In this document: one piece after another, positions 8,656 to 18,174 of the stretch
How the letters are laid out: each line of letters starts with the position of its first letter
Numbering within the stretch: the stretch's first letter is position 1
NCBI RefSeq assembly: GCF_024347375.1
Contig: NZ_AP025471.1
Coordinates: 434,001 to 498,000 of the forward strand
From: Vibrio coralliirubri
GTDB lineage: Bacteria; Pseudomonadota; Gammaproteobacteria; Enterobacterales; Vibrionaceae
DNA: 64,000 nucleotides
Direction of reading: 5' to 3'
The notes under the pieces: model-generated
The model's input: only the letters and a program-made list of their open reading frames with translations
What the model was told of the DNA's origin: nothing
Database searches by the model: none
Made by a program: the position numbers and the translations under genes

Positions 8656-10238
8656 GTGGACTCCTGTCGGCTGCATGTTGAAAATGGGCTAGGCGGCTTA
8701 GTGGAAAAACCATACCGTGATGAATCACTAATCCATTGATTCCATTTTGGAGGAAGTTCTAATTGTAAGATTTCTTCTAAATAGTCGTCGCTAAGTTTCT
8801 CATCTATATGAGCTTTATGGACGGCATATATATAGTCAAGTTTGGCGGCAACTGAATATGGGTAACTGTGAATGTAGTCCTTTAATTCCTGGATCGACCC
8901 AAAGTTTTCAATGTTTATACACGTTGAAGGATCGACATTTTTGGACTCAAGTTTGTGACTTACTGCTTCTCCCCGAGATTTTAGACATTCCACTGATAAG
9001 TGATAAAGAGAGTACTCACCAAAGTGGACGAGCAGTGGTAATAGTTGAGCGAGCAAGTAAGTCGGTTGGCTGTGGAAATTATTAGCTAACAGGGTCGAAG
9101 CTCTAATCACTTTTTTGTGGGCAACCTGAGGGCTATTTTCGATGAGCAATATGCTGCTCTGAAATAGGGCAAGGCTGGCCAAAACTTGCTGCTGTTGTTT
9201 TACCGGAAGTTTCAGGTTTACCAACTCGGTGAATTGGTTGGCGTGCTCAAGCAAAATACGCTTGTACTTTAGCTGCGTCTCGCGCTGATACGTTGCTTTT
9301 AACGAATTAAAGTGCGCACCAATGGAATGGATGACATCGATGTCAGCAGCTGAAATGTGGGTAGCATACATTTCACCTAACTTTATGATCATATGTGTGT
9401 TATCTGCGTTCTCAGCTAAGTCGATGGCCCTGATTGCACGATGGCTGATACTCGGTGTCATCTCAAATGCACGAATCGCCAATTTGAGAGCAGGCAGCAG
9501 CATTTTGTGTTTTTCATAGATACAGCTTAAGCAATCAATAACGCTTAATGAGAGTGGCTGCGCTATCAGAAAATTGTGGAGCTTATCTATGGCTAAATTT
9601 GGCTTGCCTAAGCTGTCGAGAATCAGCGCCTCAGCCACCAATTTGGTTGGGTGCATGTTGGTTTTCGAGTTGTTAATGACGCTAGAGAGTAACTGCCATT
9701 TCTTACCTGCAATTAAATGTTCAATCAATGTCGCTTCGAACTGAACGCTAGTACCATTAGGGGAGATCGCCAAAGCTTGAGCTAATCTCTCTTGACTGGT
9801 GATGGGATACAAATCATTCAGTTGGGTGAGTTTCTTTGAAACAGACACAGCACTTTGGATCTTTTTACCCAACGTTTGAGTATTAATCGGTTTAGAAACG
9901 AAGTGGTGTGCTTCACCTGAAAGGGCGGTTAATACTGTTTCCTGACGCATATCCCCAGAGAGCAAGATTGTTGCCACAGTATGGTCTATCAGGCGATTTC
10001 GATACAGAATCCCCAGCAGCTCAAAGCCAGTAAAAGACTGTTCTAAGTGGTAATCGATGAGGAGTACATGAAAAGAGTGCGTCTCGACCGCTTTAATGGC
10101 TTGTCGATAGTCGGTCGCAATAAAGATGCAATCATGTGAAATGCCCAAGCTCGAGAGTTGCTGCTTTATAAGAATAGTTGCACTCTTGGAGTCGTCGACA
10201 ATTAAAACTCGTAGGTCAGGTGGTAAGGTCAAATCCAT
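8649..10238 (-). CDS. Response regulator with receiver domain and TPR-like C-terminal region
   Basis: 529 residues. The receiver domain occupies roughly residues 8-125: VLIVDDSKS acidic pocket, HVLLIDYHLE with the phosphoacceptor Asp, ILLSGD, and VSKPIN with the conserved Lys. The remaining 400 residues are helical, with TPR-like helix pairs and no DNA-binding or GGDEF/EAL domain, so output is probably by protein contact. The architecture recalls VieB of V. cholerae, but identity is not claimed. The ATG at 10238 (GAGG just upstream) is preferred to the upstream TTG at 10253. It is co-transcribed with the Hpt gene. Confidence 0.8.
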   Translation of the reverse strand: MDLTLPPDLRVLIVDDSKSATILIKQQLSSLGISHDCIFIATDYRQAIKAVETHSFHVLLIDYHLEQSFTGFELLGILYRNRLIDHTVATILLSGDMRQETVLTALSGEAHHFVSKPINTQTLGKKIQSAVSVSKKLTQLNDLYPITSQERLAQALAISPNGTSVQFEATLIEHLIAGKKWQLLSSVINNSKTNMHPTKLVAEALILDSLGKPNLAIDKLHNFLIAQPLSLSVIDCLSCIYEKHKMLLPALKLAIRAFEMTPSISHRAIRAIDLAENADNTHMIIKLGEMYATHISAADIDVIHSIGAHFNSLKATYQRETQLKYKRILLEHANQFTELVNLKLPVKQQQQVLASLALFQSSILLIENSPQVAHKKVIRASTLLANNFHSQPTYLLAQLLPLLVHFGEYSLYHLSVECLKSRGEAVSHKLESKNVDPSTCINIENFGSIQELKDYIHSYPYSVAAKLDYIYAVHKAHIDEKLSDDYLEEILQLELPPKWNQWISDSSRYGFSTKPPSPFSTCSRQESTC

Positions 10239-10411
10239 TTTCCTCAATACCAAATGTTATTTTTAATCTAGGTGTCAAGTTGCACATTGTCAAGGTGCCC
10301 ATATCACATACAAACACTCAATAAACTATTGGTAATTAAAACATTTATGAAATCCTTCAAACGGAGGTTACTTTTACCTGATTTTTGTGGGGTTATACGT
10401 GTTTTAGAAAT

Positions 10412-10441
10412 AAAAAAGAGGCAAGCCGATAAGCTCACCTC
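10412..10441 (-). terminator. Terminator of the EmrAB-type operon
   Basis: On the minus strand GAGGTGAGC pairs with GCTTGCCTC (two wobbles) around a six-base loop, followed by six Ts. It lies about 75 bases past the transporter stop codon. Confidence 0.8.
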
Positions 10442-10514
10442 TCTGTTTTATTGTTCGAGTTTTTATTCGAAATGTTGTTCTTTGCTTGAAGCTTTATTTA
10501 CCGAAACTCCAGCG

Positions 10515-12065
10515 CTAATCACGCATGTTTAGAATCAACACCGCGGCTAGGGCCAAGAACGCCGTCATCATTAAGAACACATCGTTGTAAGCCATGATGG
10601 CAGCGTCACGTTGCATTGTGCCGAGCAAGCTTGCTTGCGCTTGTTGCATCGCAGTTGCCGCATCACTTCCTGACTGAATAAAAAACGCTTGTTGTTGCTG
10701 AAGCGTCTGCCAACCAAGTTGACTCACGGAAGGTAAAGATTCCTTGATGTGTGCTAAGTGCTCTCTGGTTTTGTTATCCAATAGCGTAGCGATAATCGCG
10801 ATGCTGAAAGCACCACCTAAGTTTCGCATCACGTTGGTTAACGTTGATGCATCTGGCGTATCCATTTTACTGATGTTTTTCATTGCAACCAAAGACAGCG
10901 GAACCATGATAAACGGACTACCAATAGCACGCAGAACCATGGATAAAATCAGTTGTTGTCCGCCAAAATCGATTGTCATGTGTGTATTTACGTAACAACT
11001 TAATCCGAACATCGCGAAGCCAAAGGTAACCAAGTACTTAGGCTTAATGATCTGTGTTAGCTTAGGCACAATTGGGAATATCAGAAGCTGTGGGAAACCC
11101 ATCCACATTAATACTTCACCAATTTCCATCGCGTTATATTGCTGAATTTGAGTGAGATACATCGGCAGAACATAGATAGAACCAAGCAATGCCATCCCTA
11201 GGATCAAATAGGCGATACAGGACATCGCAAACTGCCCATCCCGCAATAGCCGCAGGTTAACCAATGGCTTCTTGTGTTGAAGCTCGTTTATCACGAAGTA
11301 AACCAGACTCACAGCAGAGACGATACTCAAGCCAACAATAAAGCTCGAACTGAACCACTCTTCACGGTTACCTTCTTCTAACACCACTTCCAAACAACCT
11401 AGCCCTAATGCCATGGTGGCGATACCAAACCAATCGGCTTTTTTCAGCGTGCCAAGGTCGAGCTTTTCATCGTCCAAGCCATATCGGATCATGGTGATCA
11501 CAAGCAAAGCTGGCGGAATATTGATGTAGAAAATATAGTGCCACGAGAAGTTCTCCGTCAGCCAGCCACCAAAAGTAGGGCCAATCGATGGAGCAAAGGT
11601 CGCGGTTACACCAAACAGTGCCATACCCACAGCGCGCTTGTTGACCGGCAATAACTGAATCACTAGCGAGAAAGCAAGCGGGATTAAAGCACCACCACTG
11701 AAGCCTTGCATCGCGCGGAATACAATCATCGAGGTCATGTTCCAAGAGAACGAACACAACAAAGATGAAATGGTGAAGATGGCCGTTGTCCACGTGATAT
11801 AACGGCGTTTACCGAGCGCTTTAGAAAGCCAACCACTGAGTGGGATAGCGATCATCTCTGCCACTAGGTAAGACGTAGAGATGCACGAGCTTTCATCTAA
11901 GGTGGCTGATAGCGCACCTTGAATATCTTTGAGAGACGAGTTGGTAATCTGAATATCCAAGATCGCCATAAACGCGCCGATTAAGCCGCCAAATAGGGCG
12001 ATCCAATGGCGTCTCGAAACCTCGTCACCATCATTAGTTTGGGTGACAACACCAGCGTTACTCAT
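10515..12065 (-). CDS. EmrB/QacA-type MFS drug exporter (DHA2 family)
   Basis: 516 residues, the usual length for 14-segment DHA2 transporters. It opens with WIALFGGLIGAFMAILDIQI, the family's first membrane segment with its DIQITN motif, and has the SYLVAEMIAIPLSGWLSK and GFSGGALIPLAFS motifs of segments 2 and 4. It would form the inner-membrane pump of a tripartite efflux system, with the HlyD-family protein encoded three bases upstream and an outer-membrane TolC encoded elsewhere. Likely substrates are amphipathic toxicants, by analogy with EmrB and VceB. Confidence 0.9.
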   Translation of the reverse strand: MSNAGVVTQTNDGDEVSRRHWIALFGGLIGAFMAILDIQITNSSLKDIQGALSATLDESSCISTSYLVAEMIAIPLSGWLSKALGKRRYITWTTAIFTISSLLCSFSWNMTSMIVFRAMQGFSGGALIPLAFSLVIQLLPVNKRAVGMALFGVTATFAPSIGPTFGGWLTENFSWHYIFYINIPPALLVITMIRYGLDDEKLDLGTLKKADWFGIATMALGLGCLEVVLEEGNREEWFSSSFIVGLSIVSAVSLVYFVINELQHKKPLVNLRLLRDGQFAMSCIAYLILGMALLGSIYVLPMYLTQIQQYNAMEIGEVLMWMGFPQLLIFPIVPKLTQIIKPKYLVTFGFAMFGLSCYVNTHMTIDFGGQQLILSMVLRAIGSPFIMVPLSLVAMKNISKMDTPDASTLTNVMRNLGGAFSIAIIATLLDNKTREHLAHIKESLPSVSQLGWQTLQQQQAFFIQSGSDAATAMQQAQASLLGTMQRDAAIMAYNDVFLMMTAFLALAAVLILNMRD

Positions 12066-12068
12066 GGT

Positions 12069-13133
12069 CTAGCCTCGTTTATCGATGGTCGCTACCACAG
12101 ACAAACCAGGAAGCAGTCGACCTTTCAACTCTTGCTGATCTGGAATCGTAATTTTCACTGGTACACGTTGAACGATTTTAGTGAAGTTACCGGTCGCGTT
12201 TTCTGGTGGTAAGAGCGCAAACTTAGCGCCAGTCGCAGGGGAGAAACTGTCTACCACGCCTTCAAGTGGCTGACCCGGAAAGGCATCTAATTCGACTTCA
12301 ACCGTTTGGCCTTTGTGAATACCGCTTAGCTGTGTCTCTTTAAAGTTGGCTTCAATCCACACTTGGTTGTTTGGTACCAAGCTCATCAGTGGTGCACCTG
12401 CTTGAATCAACAAGCCTTCACGTACGCTACGTTTACCAATCACGCCATCTGCTGGCGCGTAAACTTTGGTGTAATTAAGGTTAAGCTGTGCTTGATCTCT
12501 CTGGGCTTGCGCTTCGGTCACGGATGCGTTTGCTTGCTCAATCTCACTAGCGATAACGGTTAATTGGTCATTGGTTGCAACGAGGTTTGCTTTTGCTTCT
12601 TCTAAGTCTGCCTGAGTTACTTTTTGTTGTGCAACCATGCTGTCGACTTCATCTTGAGACGCGTAGTTACGTTTTAGTAAGCTACGAGAACGTACCACTT
12701 GTTGAATCGCGCGTTCGTATTCAGCTTGTGCAGAATCAACGCGGCTCTCTGCTTGATTAATTTTGCTACGTTGTAACGTTTGTTGTGCCACTAGATTTTT
12801 GACGTCTGATTGCACGACGCTTAAATGGGCGTTTGCTTGAGCGAGTGCTGATTGGTAATCACGGTCATCGATTTGAACCAGCAAATCACCTTCTTTAACC
12901 GATTGGTTATCACTCACGTAAGACTTAACAATATAGCCAGACACCTTAGGGCTAATATTCGTGATGTCGCCTTGTAGGTAGGCATTGTCGGTAGATTCAA
13001 AGTACTGGCCATAGCCGTACCAGTATCCAGCGCCGGCTAAACCCAATGACAGCATGATCGCAGTAGCAATAAGCGGAGCTTTTTTACGTTTTTTTGTGCT
13101 TACTGTTTGCGAAGCGTTGTTGTTCTCTGTCAT
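12069..13133 (-). CDS. EmrA-type HlyD-family membrane fusion protein
   Basis: 354 residues. A basic N terminus precedes one membrane anchor (about residues 20-40, IATAIMLSLGLAGAGYW). Then come the FESTDNAYLQGDITNISPKV biotinyl-lipoyl half, a long alpha-helical hairpin rich in Gln/Ala (about 95-215), and the second lipoyl half with VYAPADGVIGKRSVREG. This is the periplasmic adaptor linking the MFS pump to TolC. It is the first gene of the two-gene operon; the intergenic region to the divergent LysR gene holds both promoters. Confidence 0.9.
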   Translation of the reverse strand: MTENNNASQTVSTKKRKKAPLIATAIMLSLGLAGAGYWYGYGQYFESTDNAYLQGDITNISPKVSGYIVKSYVSDNQSVKEGDLLVQIDDRDYQSALAQANAHLSVVQSDVKNLVAQQTLQRSKINQAESRVDSAQAEYERAIQQVVRSRSLLKRNYASQDEVDSMVAQQKVTQADLEEAKANLVATNDQLTVIASEIEQANASVTEAQAQRDQAQLNLNYTKVYAPADGVIGKRSVREGLLIQAGAPLMSLVPNNQVWIEANFKETQLSGIHKGQTVEVELDAFPGQPLEGVVDSFSPATGAKFALLPPENATGNFTKIVQRVPVKITIPDQQELKGRLLPGLSVVATIDKRG

Positions 13134-13261
13134 TTTTTATTTCTCATTTTGTTTTTATTTAGATGTAACGAATTGTAAATGAATTCGATTGATTGATAAG
13201 ATAGGAAAAAAGGGAAACACTGTTGCAAAAATCTAACTAATGGCGCTTTGGGAGAAGTACG

Positions 13262-14164
13262 ATGGACTTAAATGCTGTGACTGTTTTTACACAAGTTGTT
13301 GATTGTGGGAGTTTCACGCACGCAGCTGAAGCATTGAACATGACCAAGTCGACCGTCAGCCGAAAGCTAGATGAGCTGGAACAGCACCTAGGTGTGAGGT
13401 TGATCACTCGTTCGACACGAAGTTTAGTCTTAACGCCAGAGGGTGAGCGCTTTTATCAGTCGAGCATGCAGATGCAAGAGATCATGAACCAAGCTGAGCT
13501 AGAGGTTTCTGCCAATCAGGATTTGATCCGAGGGCAGTTGAATGTTGTGTTGCCTGTCGAATTGGGGCATCAAGTATTAGCCAAATACATCCACAGCTTC
13601 CTAAAAGAGCACCCAAACGTGACTTTGAACTTAGAACTGTCGAATCGAGAAGTCGATATCATTGCGGAAGGGATCGATCTTTACGCACAAATTGGTGAGC
13701 TAGTGGACTCGAGTTTGGTTTCTCGCTACCTCACAACATCAAAGCGTGTATTGGCAGCCAGTCCTGAGTATTTAGAACAGTTCGATGAAATCTCTTCGCC
13801 CAATGATCTTAAACCGCCATTCAGAATGATTGAGGTGGTGAACAAGGCGGCGCGTTTACCCAAGTGGCATTTACAATTAGAAGGCGGAGAGTCGATTTTG
13901 ATCGATCTGCCGTGTCAGTTGCGGGTGAATACCATCACGGCATGTCTAACAGCGTGTGTGGATGGGCTCGGCTTGGCAGTGCTTCCTGAATTCATTTGTC
14001 GGGAACACTTCAAGACAGGTAAGCTGATTCGTTTGTTACCTGAATATGAGATGCCGGAAGTTTCAGTAAGCCTAGTGTATGCAGACAGGCAGTTGATGCC
14101 GAAACGTAAGAAGGTCTTTATCGACTATCTACTGACTGCCTTTCAAAATAGGAAGCAAAAGTAA
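13262..14164 (+). CDS. LysR-family regulator, probably of the divergent EmrAB-type operon
   Basis: 300 residues. The N-terminal winged helix-turn-helix (VVDCGSFTHAAEALNMTKST, then SRKLDELEQHLGVRLITRST) is followed by a substrate-binding domain with the GLGLAVLPEFIC signature near the C terminus. A GGGAGA ribosome binding site precedes the ATG. It is divergent from the efflux operon with 128 bases between, the classical arrangement for a LysR regulator controlling its neighbour. The inducer is not evident. Confidence 0.88.
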   Translation: MDLNAVTVFTQVVDCGSFTHAAEALNMTKSTVSRKLDELEQHLGVRLITRSTRSLVLTPEGERFYQSSMQMQEIMNQAELEVSANQDLIRGQLNVVLPVELGHQVLAKYIHSFLKEHPNVTLNLELSNREVDIIAEGIDLYAQIGELVDSSLVSRYLTTSKRVLAASPEYLEQFDEISSPNDLKPPFRMIEVVNKAARLPKWHLQLEGGESILIDLPCQLRVNTITACLTACVDGLGLAVLPEFICREHFKTGKLIRLLPEYEMPEVSVSLVYADRQLMPKRKKVFIDYLLTAFQNRKQK

Positions 14165-14232
14165 CGGGGTAAACCTTAGCGGTTAAGTGCTTAGGCTTCC
14201 TATTATTCGTTATTGTCTAAACCGTATCGAAG

Positions 14233-16611
14233 CTAACTATGATCGGGCTGCCAGTCGACGACTTGCCCATTCGCCAATATAGCTTTGATCGATAGGCCAG
14301 CAATATCGATACCGTTGTGACGAAATGCCTTGCTGGAGAAGTTGGCAATGATCTTACTCCCGTCACTGAACTCGGTTTGTTGAACATCGCCGTTCTTATC
14401 TAACCAGTCGAAATCGACTAACTGTTTATCCCATAACTGTTCGTGCATCGGTTCAAAGCCGTCTTGATAGTGTTTGAGTGCTTTGATTCTCGGGCTTGAA
14501 CTTGATAAAGCTTCATCCCTGGTCAAGTGAACCATCGCTGGCGTGTTGTACAGCATGGCGGTTAAATCACGTTCTGCTCGTACATTAGTGAACTTGAGGC
14601 TGTCTGAATGCCAATGGTGCGTATTAATTACTTCATCATGGAAAACGGCTTGGTAAAGTGGAATTCGATATTGTGGCGAAAACAGTAGCGACTTATAGGG
14701 CTCTTTAACCTCGGCCGGCGTAAAGAAGAAGTCAGGCTTGTGGTCTGGGTACCAACGGCCTAAGTAATAGGGAGACTGACGGTTTTCTTTCATGTCTTTA
14801 TCTGTCCAACCAAAACCAACCGTTTCTAAGCCGTGTGCAAACGCGATGCCTTTTGTTGTTAGGCTGTTGCCGTCTTCAGATCCTAATACTAACGATGGTT
14901 GCTCGCTAAGCCACTGCATTCGGTTGTTGAAGGCAGAAAGCATGTCTGATTCGTTTGTATTGCCATTGCCATTGCCATTGCCATTACTGTTGCTATGACT
15001 GTCTATAGAGCCGCTGTAATCTTCACGTGCCATGGCGGTTGCATCAACATCTAAGAACAAGCTGTTGAAGTTACCGAATCTCATAATGTCTTGAGCACGC
15101 TGTTTTACGTATTCTAAATAGCAGTTCGGATTTAGATAGAATCCGTTACCTCGAAACCCTTTTTTTAGGCTGCCATCTGCCATTTCAATGGCACAACCCT
15201 GACGCATCGGCTCTGGTAATTGAGCGGTTAGCCAGTTGTCATTGAGCTTCGCAGGAATGGCTGTGTTGTAGGAATCGTAAGTACCGACCAGATATCCGGA
15301 CTGTTTTGCCATAGCCACGGCGTTAGGTTGATAGAATGCTGGCGTCCAATTGTCTAATCCAAGCCACAGTTTGTTTAAACCTGCCTTATTTAGATTAGCG
15401 ACCATGTCTGAAGACAATGCTTGCCCCCATGTGTCTGGCGAGTTTAGGTAAGGGGAAGCGTGCTCTAGCAACCAGTTCTTCTTATCCTGGGCTGCTTTGT
15501 ATTGCGCTTTAATCGTGTTGTTTTCGAGTGTCGGGTTACCAACAGGATATAACACCTGCAATGACTGGCTAATAGAGTCTAACAATAGTTGTTTGTGGTA
15601 CTGACTGAACCAATATTTGCCCTTGGAGAGTGATGACAGCTCTCTTTTCGCTTCCCCAGAAACGCCGAGTTTAGACCTCTCTAGATACCATGTTGTCAAT
15701 CCCCACCAGTCGCTCACATCTTGGATGCTTAATGGATCTTTACCAAACAAATAAATGTGGCTCGCGGCGATCAACTTACTCACATCTGGATTGCGCTTTT
15801 GCTTTGCTACAAGTGTTTCAGACTGGTCATTATTGATGCGCCAATCTCGGTATTGTTTGGCACCATCTAACCACGAGTCTCCGAGGGTGATACGAACAAT
15901 AAAAGGCTGTGACTGATTGAGCATCGTAAATTGGTGTGATGCCTTCATATCAATTTTGGTATTTGTATTTGAGGAAGCATTAGAGGATGCATCTGAAAAG
16001 AGCAGTTGATTGTTGGTTGCATTAACCATTTGATAGCTAATGAAATGATTGTTTTGCTGTACTGTCCAAAAAGGCATCTTCAAGTCTTGAGTAGTGTTAC
16101 TTCCAGAATGGTTGCCGACGAGATAACTTGCCCAAAGCTTGTTGTCAGTAGGCACGCGCATACCTTCACTAAACGGAAGAAATAGTGTCTGAGTTTGTTG
16201 TTCGGCAAGATCAAACCACGCCAACTCGATGGGATCGTGTCGCTTCACCTGAATATTTGAAGGCAAGCTGAACTGAAAAGTGAGCTGGTCTTGGTTAAGC
16301 TCTGCCTCAACGTTTATCCCACTGGGTACTAAGGTCCAAGTGGCGATTTTTGCTGAGTCAGCTTTATCGGCAAAGCCAATAACCAGATTGGTCGCTTTCT
16401 GTGGTTGGTTATCAACGGTGAGAGCAGCGCTGTTAACGCTTAAGCCGTTCCAATCTATCTCTAGAGTATTCGATGATATAGAGACGGTATTGCTGCTATT
16501 ACTGGTGAGCGTTATTTGGCTCGCTTGTGCATTGGATGAAAACAGACAAGCAGTTGTTAAAGCCAGAATGGCACAATTAGAAAGATTGAGTGGGTGACGT
16601 ACGCTAAGCAT
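14233..16611 (-). CDS. Secreted glycosidase-like protein, 792 aa
   Basis: A signal peptide (about residues 1-30, ending SSNAQAS) precedes a beta-rich N-terminal region and a probable TIM-barrel half with LWLGLDNWTPAFY, FNSLFLDVDATAM and SLVLGSEDGNS segments. Acidic residues at strand ends in the last two resemble glycoside-hydrolase active sites (GH101/GH129-like), but I cannot assign a family or substrate. A low-complexity SNSNGNGNGNGN linker interrupts the barrel, encoded by four copies of a hexanucleotide. It lies 103 bases downstream of the DUF2861 gene in the same direction as the VxrAB-like genes, so it may belong to that operon; a role in envelope or mucin glycan processing is a guess. 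Confidence 0.6.
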   Translation of the reverse strand: MLSVRHPLNLSNCAILALTTACLFSSNAQASQITLTSNSSNTVSISSNTLEIDWNGLSVNSAALTVDNQPQKATNLVIGFADKADSAKIATWTLVPSGINVEAELNQDQLTFQFSLPSNIQVKRHDPIELAWFDLAEQQTQTLFLPFSEGMRVPTDNKLWASYLVGNHSGSNTTQDLKMPFWTVQQNNHFISYQMVNATNNQLLFSDASSNASSNTNTKIDMKASHQFTMLNQSQPFIVRITLGDSWLDGAKQYRDWRINNDQSETLVAKQKRNPDVSKLIAASHIYLFGKDPLSIQDVSDWWGLTTWYLERSKLGVSGEAKRELSSLSKGKYWFSQYHKQLLLDSISQSLQVLYPVGNPTLENNTIKAQYKAAQDKKNWLLEHASPYLNSPDTWGQALSSDMVANLNKAGLNKLWLGLDNWTPAFYQPNAVAMAKQSGYLVGTYDSYNTAIPAKLNDNWLTAQLPEPMRQGCAIEMADGSLKKGFRGNGFYLNPNCYLEYVKQRAQDIMRFGNFNSLFLDVDATAMAREDYSGSIDSHSNSNGNGNGNGNTNESDMLSAFNNRMQWLSEQPSLVLGSEDGNSLTTKGIAFAHGLETVGFGWTDKDMKENRQSPYYLGRWYPDHKPDFFFTPAEVKEPYKSLLFSPQYRIPLYQAVFHDEVINTHHWHSDSLKFTNVRAERDLTAMLYNTPAMVHLTRDEALSSSSPRIKALKHYQDGFEPMHEQLWDKQLVDFDWLDKNGDVQQTEFSDGSKIIANFSSKAFRHNGIDIAGLSIKAILANGQVVDWQPDHS
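14961..14984 (+). repeat. In-frame hexanucleotide repeat (TGCCAT)4
   Basis: Four perfect TGCCAT copies on the plus strand encode the Gly-Asn linker of the glycosidase-like protein on the minus strand. Because the unit is six bases, slippage would change linker length without a frameshift. Confidence 0.9.
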
Positions 16612-16714
16612 ATTTAGATTCCGTAAAGGGTAAGTACGGTTATTACACCTAAGTAGCGCTAGTGCTTTGTCACCTATATGTCTCTATTTTCTGTTTGGCT
16701 TTAGTGGTATTCCA

Positions 16715-17527
16715 TTAGAAAGGCACGGCGACGCGCTGCACATATTGGACTTCAATTGCGCCTTGGTATTCAAACATTTCAACCGAAGCACTCAAGTGCT
16801 TGGCTTTAGTTCCAAGTGGACTTTCTGTGGGTACGGGTGCTTGTACTGTTTTGATTGGCACTTTGTAACCCAGCAGGTGGTAGTCTTCATCAAACCATTG
16901 CCAACTCACATTAGCGTCAGGGCAGTTGTCGACCACCTTTGGAGGCGAGAGCACGATATGTGGTTCGCTGAGTTTACTTTCGAGTGTCAGCCATCGATTA
17001 CTGTCATTTAAAGCGACAATAATAGGGTAGTGATTTGAACCTATCTTTAGTTGATAAACACCAGATTCGGGTTTGATGAACATTTCATTGGTTTCAATCT
17101 CTTGATACTCATTATTGGAAGCGAGTTGCCCATCAAGAAGGACTTTGCCTTTGGGCGATACCAAAGAAAGAGTTTGGGTTTCTAAGCCTTTGTTGAGTTG
17201 CTCGGCAGAGACTTTGATTTGATAACCGTGCGACGACAGGCCATAGCGTCGAATGAAGCTGACTTGGATGTGGTGTTTCGGCTCTGCACTTTGTTTTAGT
17301 GAGGTTCCACATTGAGTCTGGCTCAATATCTCTTGTTTGACTGGCAGCCAAAGCTCACTATCGAGTGTTTGTTGATCGAGTGCGATTTGCAGCTCTTGCC
17401 ACGCAACTTGAGGCTGCTCATCAAGCAGCGATTGATAGGTGTGCTGCAATGGCGTGTCAGTAAACCATGCCGCATGACTTGCGAACGGCAAGGTGCAGAG
17501 CAGTGCGACTAACGAAGTAACTTTCAT
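16715..17527 (-). CDS. DUF2861-type secreted protein (VxrC-like)
   Basis: 270 residues with a signal peptide (about 1-19, ending FASHAA) and no membrane segment afterwards, so periplasmic or secreted. The start codon overlaps the stop of the response-regulator gene by one base (TAATG), implying coupling. It resembles the DUF2861 protein found next to the VxrAB/WigKR genes in vibrios. Its two-part sequence (helical first 70 residues, beta-rich remainder with repeated GYxIKVS- and GxYQLKIG-like strands) gives no catalytic clue. It may modulate the sensor kinase or act on the envelope. Confidence 0.7.
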   Translation of the reverse strand: MKVTSLVALLCTLPFASHAAWFTDTPLQHTYQSLLDEQPQVAWQELQIALDQQTLDSELWLPVKQEILSQTQCGTSLKQSAEPKHHIQVSFIRRYGLSSHGYQIKVSAEQLNKGLETQTLSLVSPKGKVLLDGQLASNNEYQEIETNEMFIKPESGVYQLKIGSNHYPIIVALNDSNRWLTLESKLSEPHIVLSPPKVVDNCPDANVSWQWFDEDYHLLGYKVPIKTVQAPVPTESPLGTKAKHLSASVEMFEYQGAIEVQYVQRVAVPF

Positions 17528-18174
17528 TATGATTCCCCGGCCAAGCGGTAACCAACGCCGCGATGTGTTTCTATATTCAATGTTGGCAGTTTCTGGCGTA
17601 AGCGCAGTATGTGATTATCAATAGTTCGGGTACTTGGAAAGGCCTGATAACCCCAAATCTTATTGAGTAATTCATCTCGGTGAAACACTCGGCTTTGGTT
17701 CTGAACAAACAGTACCAATAGCTGAAACTCCTTAGGTTTCAACGTGACAGGGCTTTCATCCAGATAAGCGATCCGTTCCGACAAGTTGATTTGGATATTT
17801 GCGTAAGTTAAGAGGCTCACACCTAACGGACGCAGCTGGGTAATGACTCGAGCGAGCAATTCGTCGTTCGAAAATGGCTTAGTCACGTAATCTTTGGCAC
17901 CCGCCATTAAACCTTCAACACGTTGTTGAACTTCTACTTTAGCGGTCAGCACAATTACAGGAAGCGCTTTGAGGAGTAACCAGTTTGGAAGGTGTTGCAA
18001 GCTGTCACCGTCTTCGAGCTGTCGATCCAGTATCACAAGATCGGCTCGAAACCATTGCTTACTGGCACTCTCTGAATCCTTCGCCCAAAGGCATTGGTAA
18101 CCATTGGATTCAAAGAAGCTGACGAGGCCTTGTCCAAGCAGTTGGTCGTCTTCAATCAGCAGTAGGGTGTTCAT
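17527..18174 (-). CDS. vxrB: OmpR-family response regulator, VxrB/WigR-like
   Basis: 215 residues. The receiver domain has LLIEDDQLL, DLVILDRQLEDG with the phosphoacceptor Asp, VIVLTAK and KDYVTKPF; the C-terminal winged helix has LKPKEFQLL and TRTIDNHILRLRQKLP. An in-frame ATG 18 codons upstream exists; the ATG at 18174 begins directly at the receiver beta-1 strand and is preferred. This start overlaps the kinase gene by 23 bases. In V. cholerae VxrB controls cell-wall homeostasis, type VI secretion and biofilm genes; orthology here is inferred from neighbours and architecture. Confidence 0.75.
   Translation of the reverse strand: MNTLLLIEDDQLLGQGLVSFFESNGYQCLWAKDSESASKQWFRADLVILDRQLEDGDSLQHLPNWLLLKALPVIVLTAKVEVQQRVEGLMAGAKDYVTKPFSNDELLARVITQLRPLGVSLLTYANIQINLSERIAYLDESPVTLKPKEFQLLVLFVQNQSRVFHRDELLNKIWGYQAFPSTRTIDNHILRLRQKLPTLNIETHRGVGYRLAGES

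Noticed and set aside
10272..10532. Plus-strand 86-codon frame between the response-regulator and transporter genes.
   Set aside because: It runs through the minus-strand terminator and into the transporter gene, and has no recognisable protein features.
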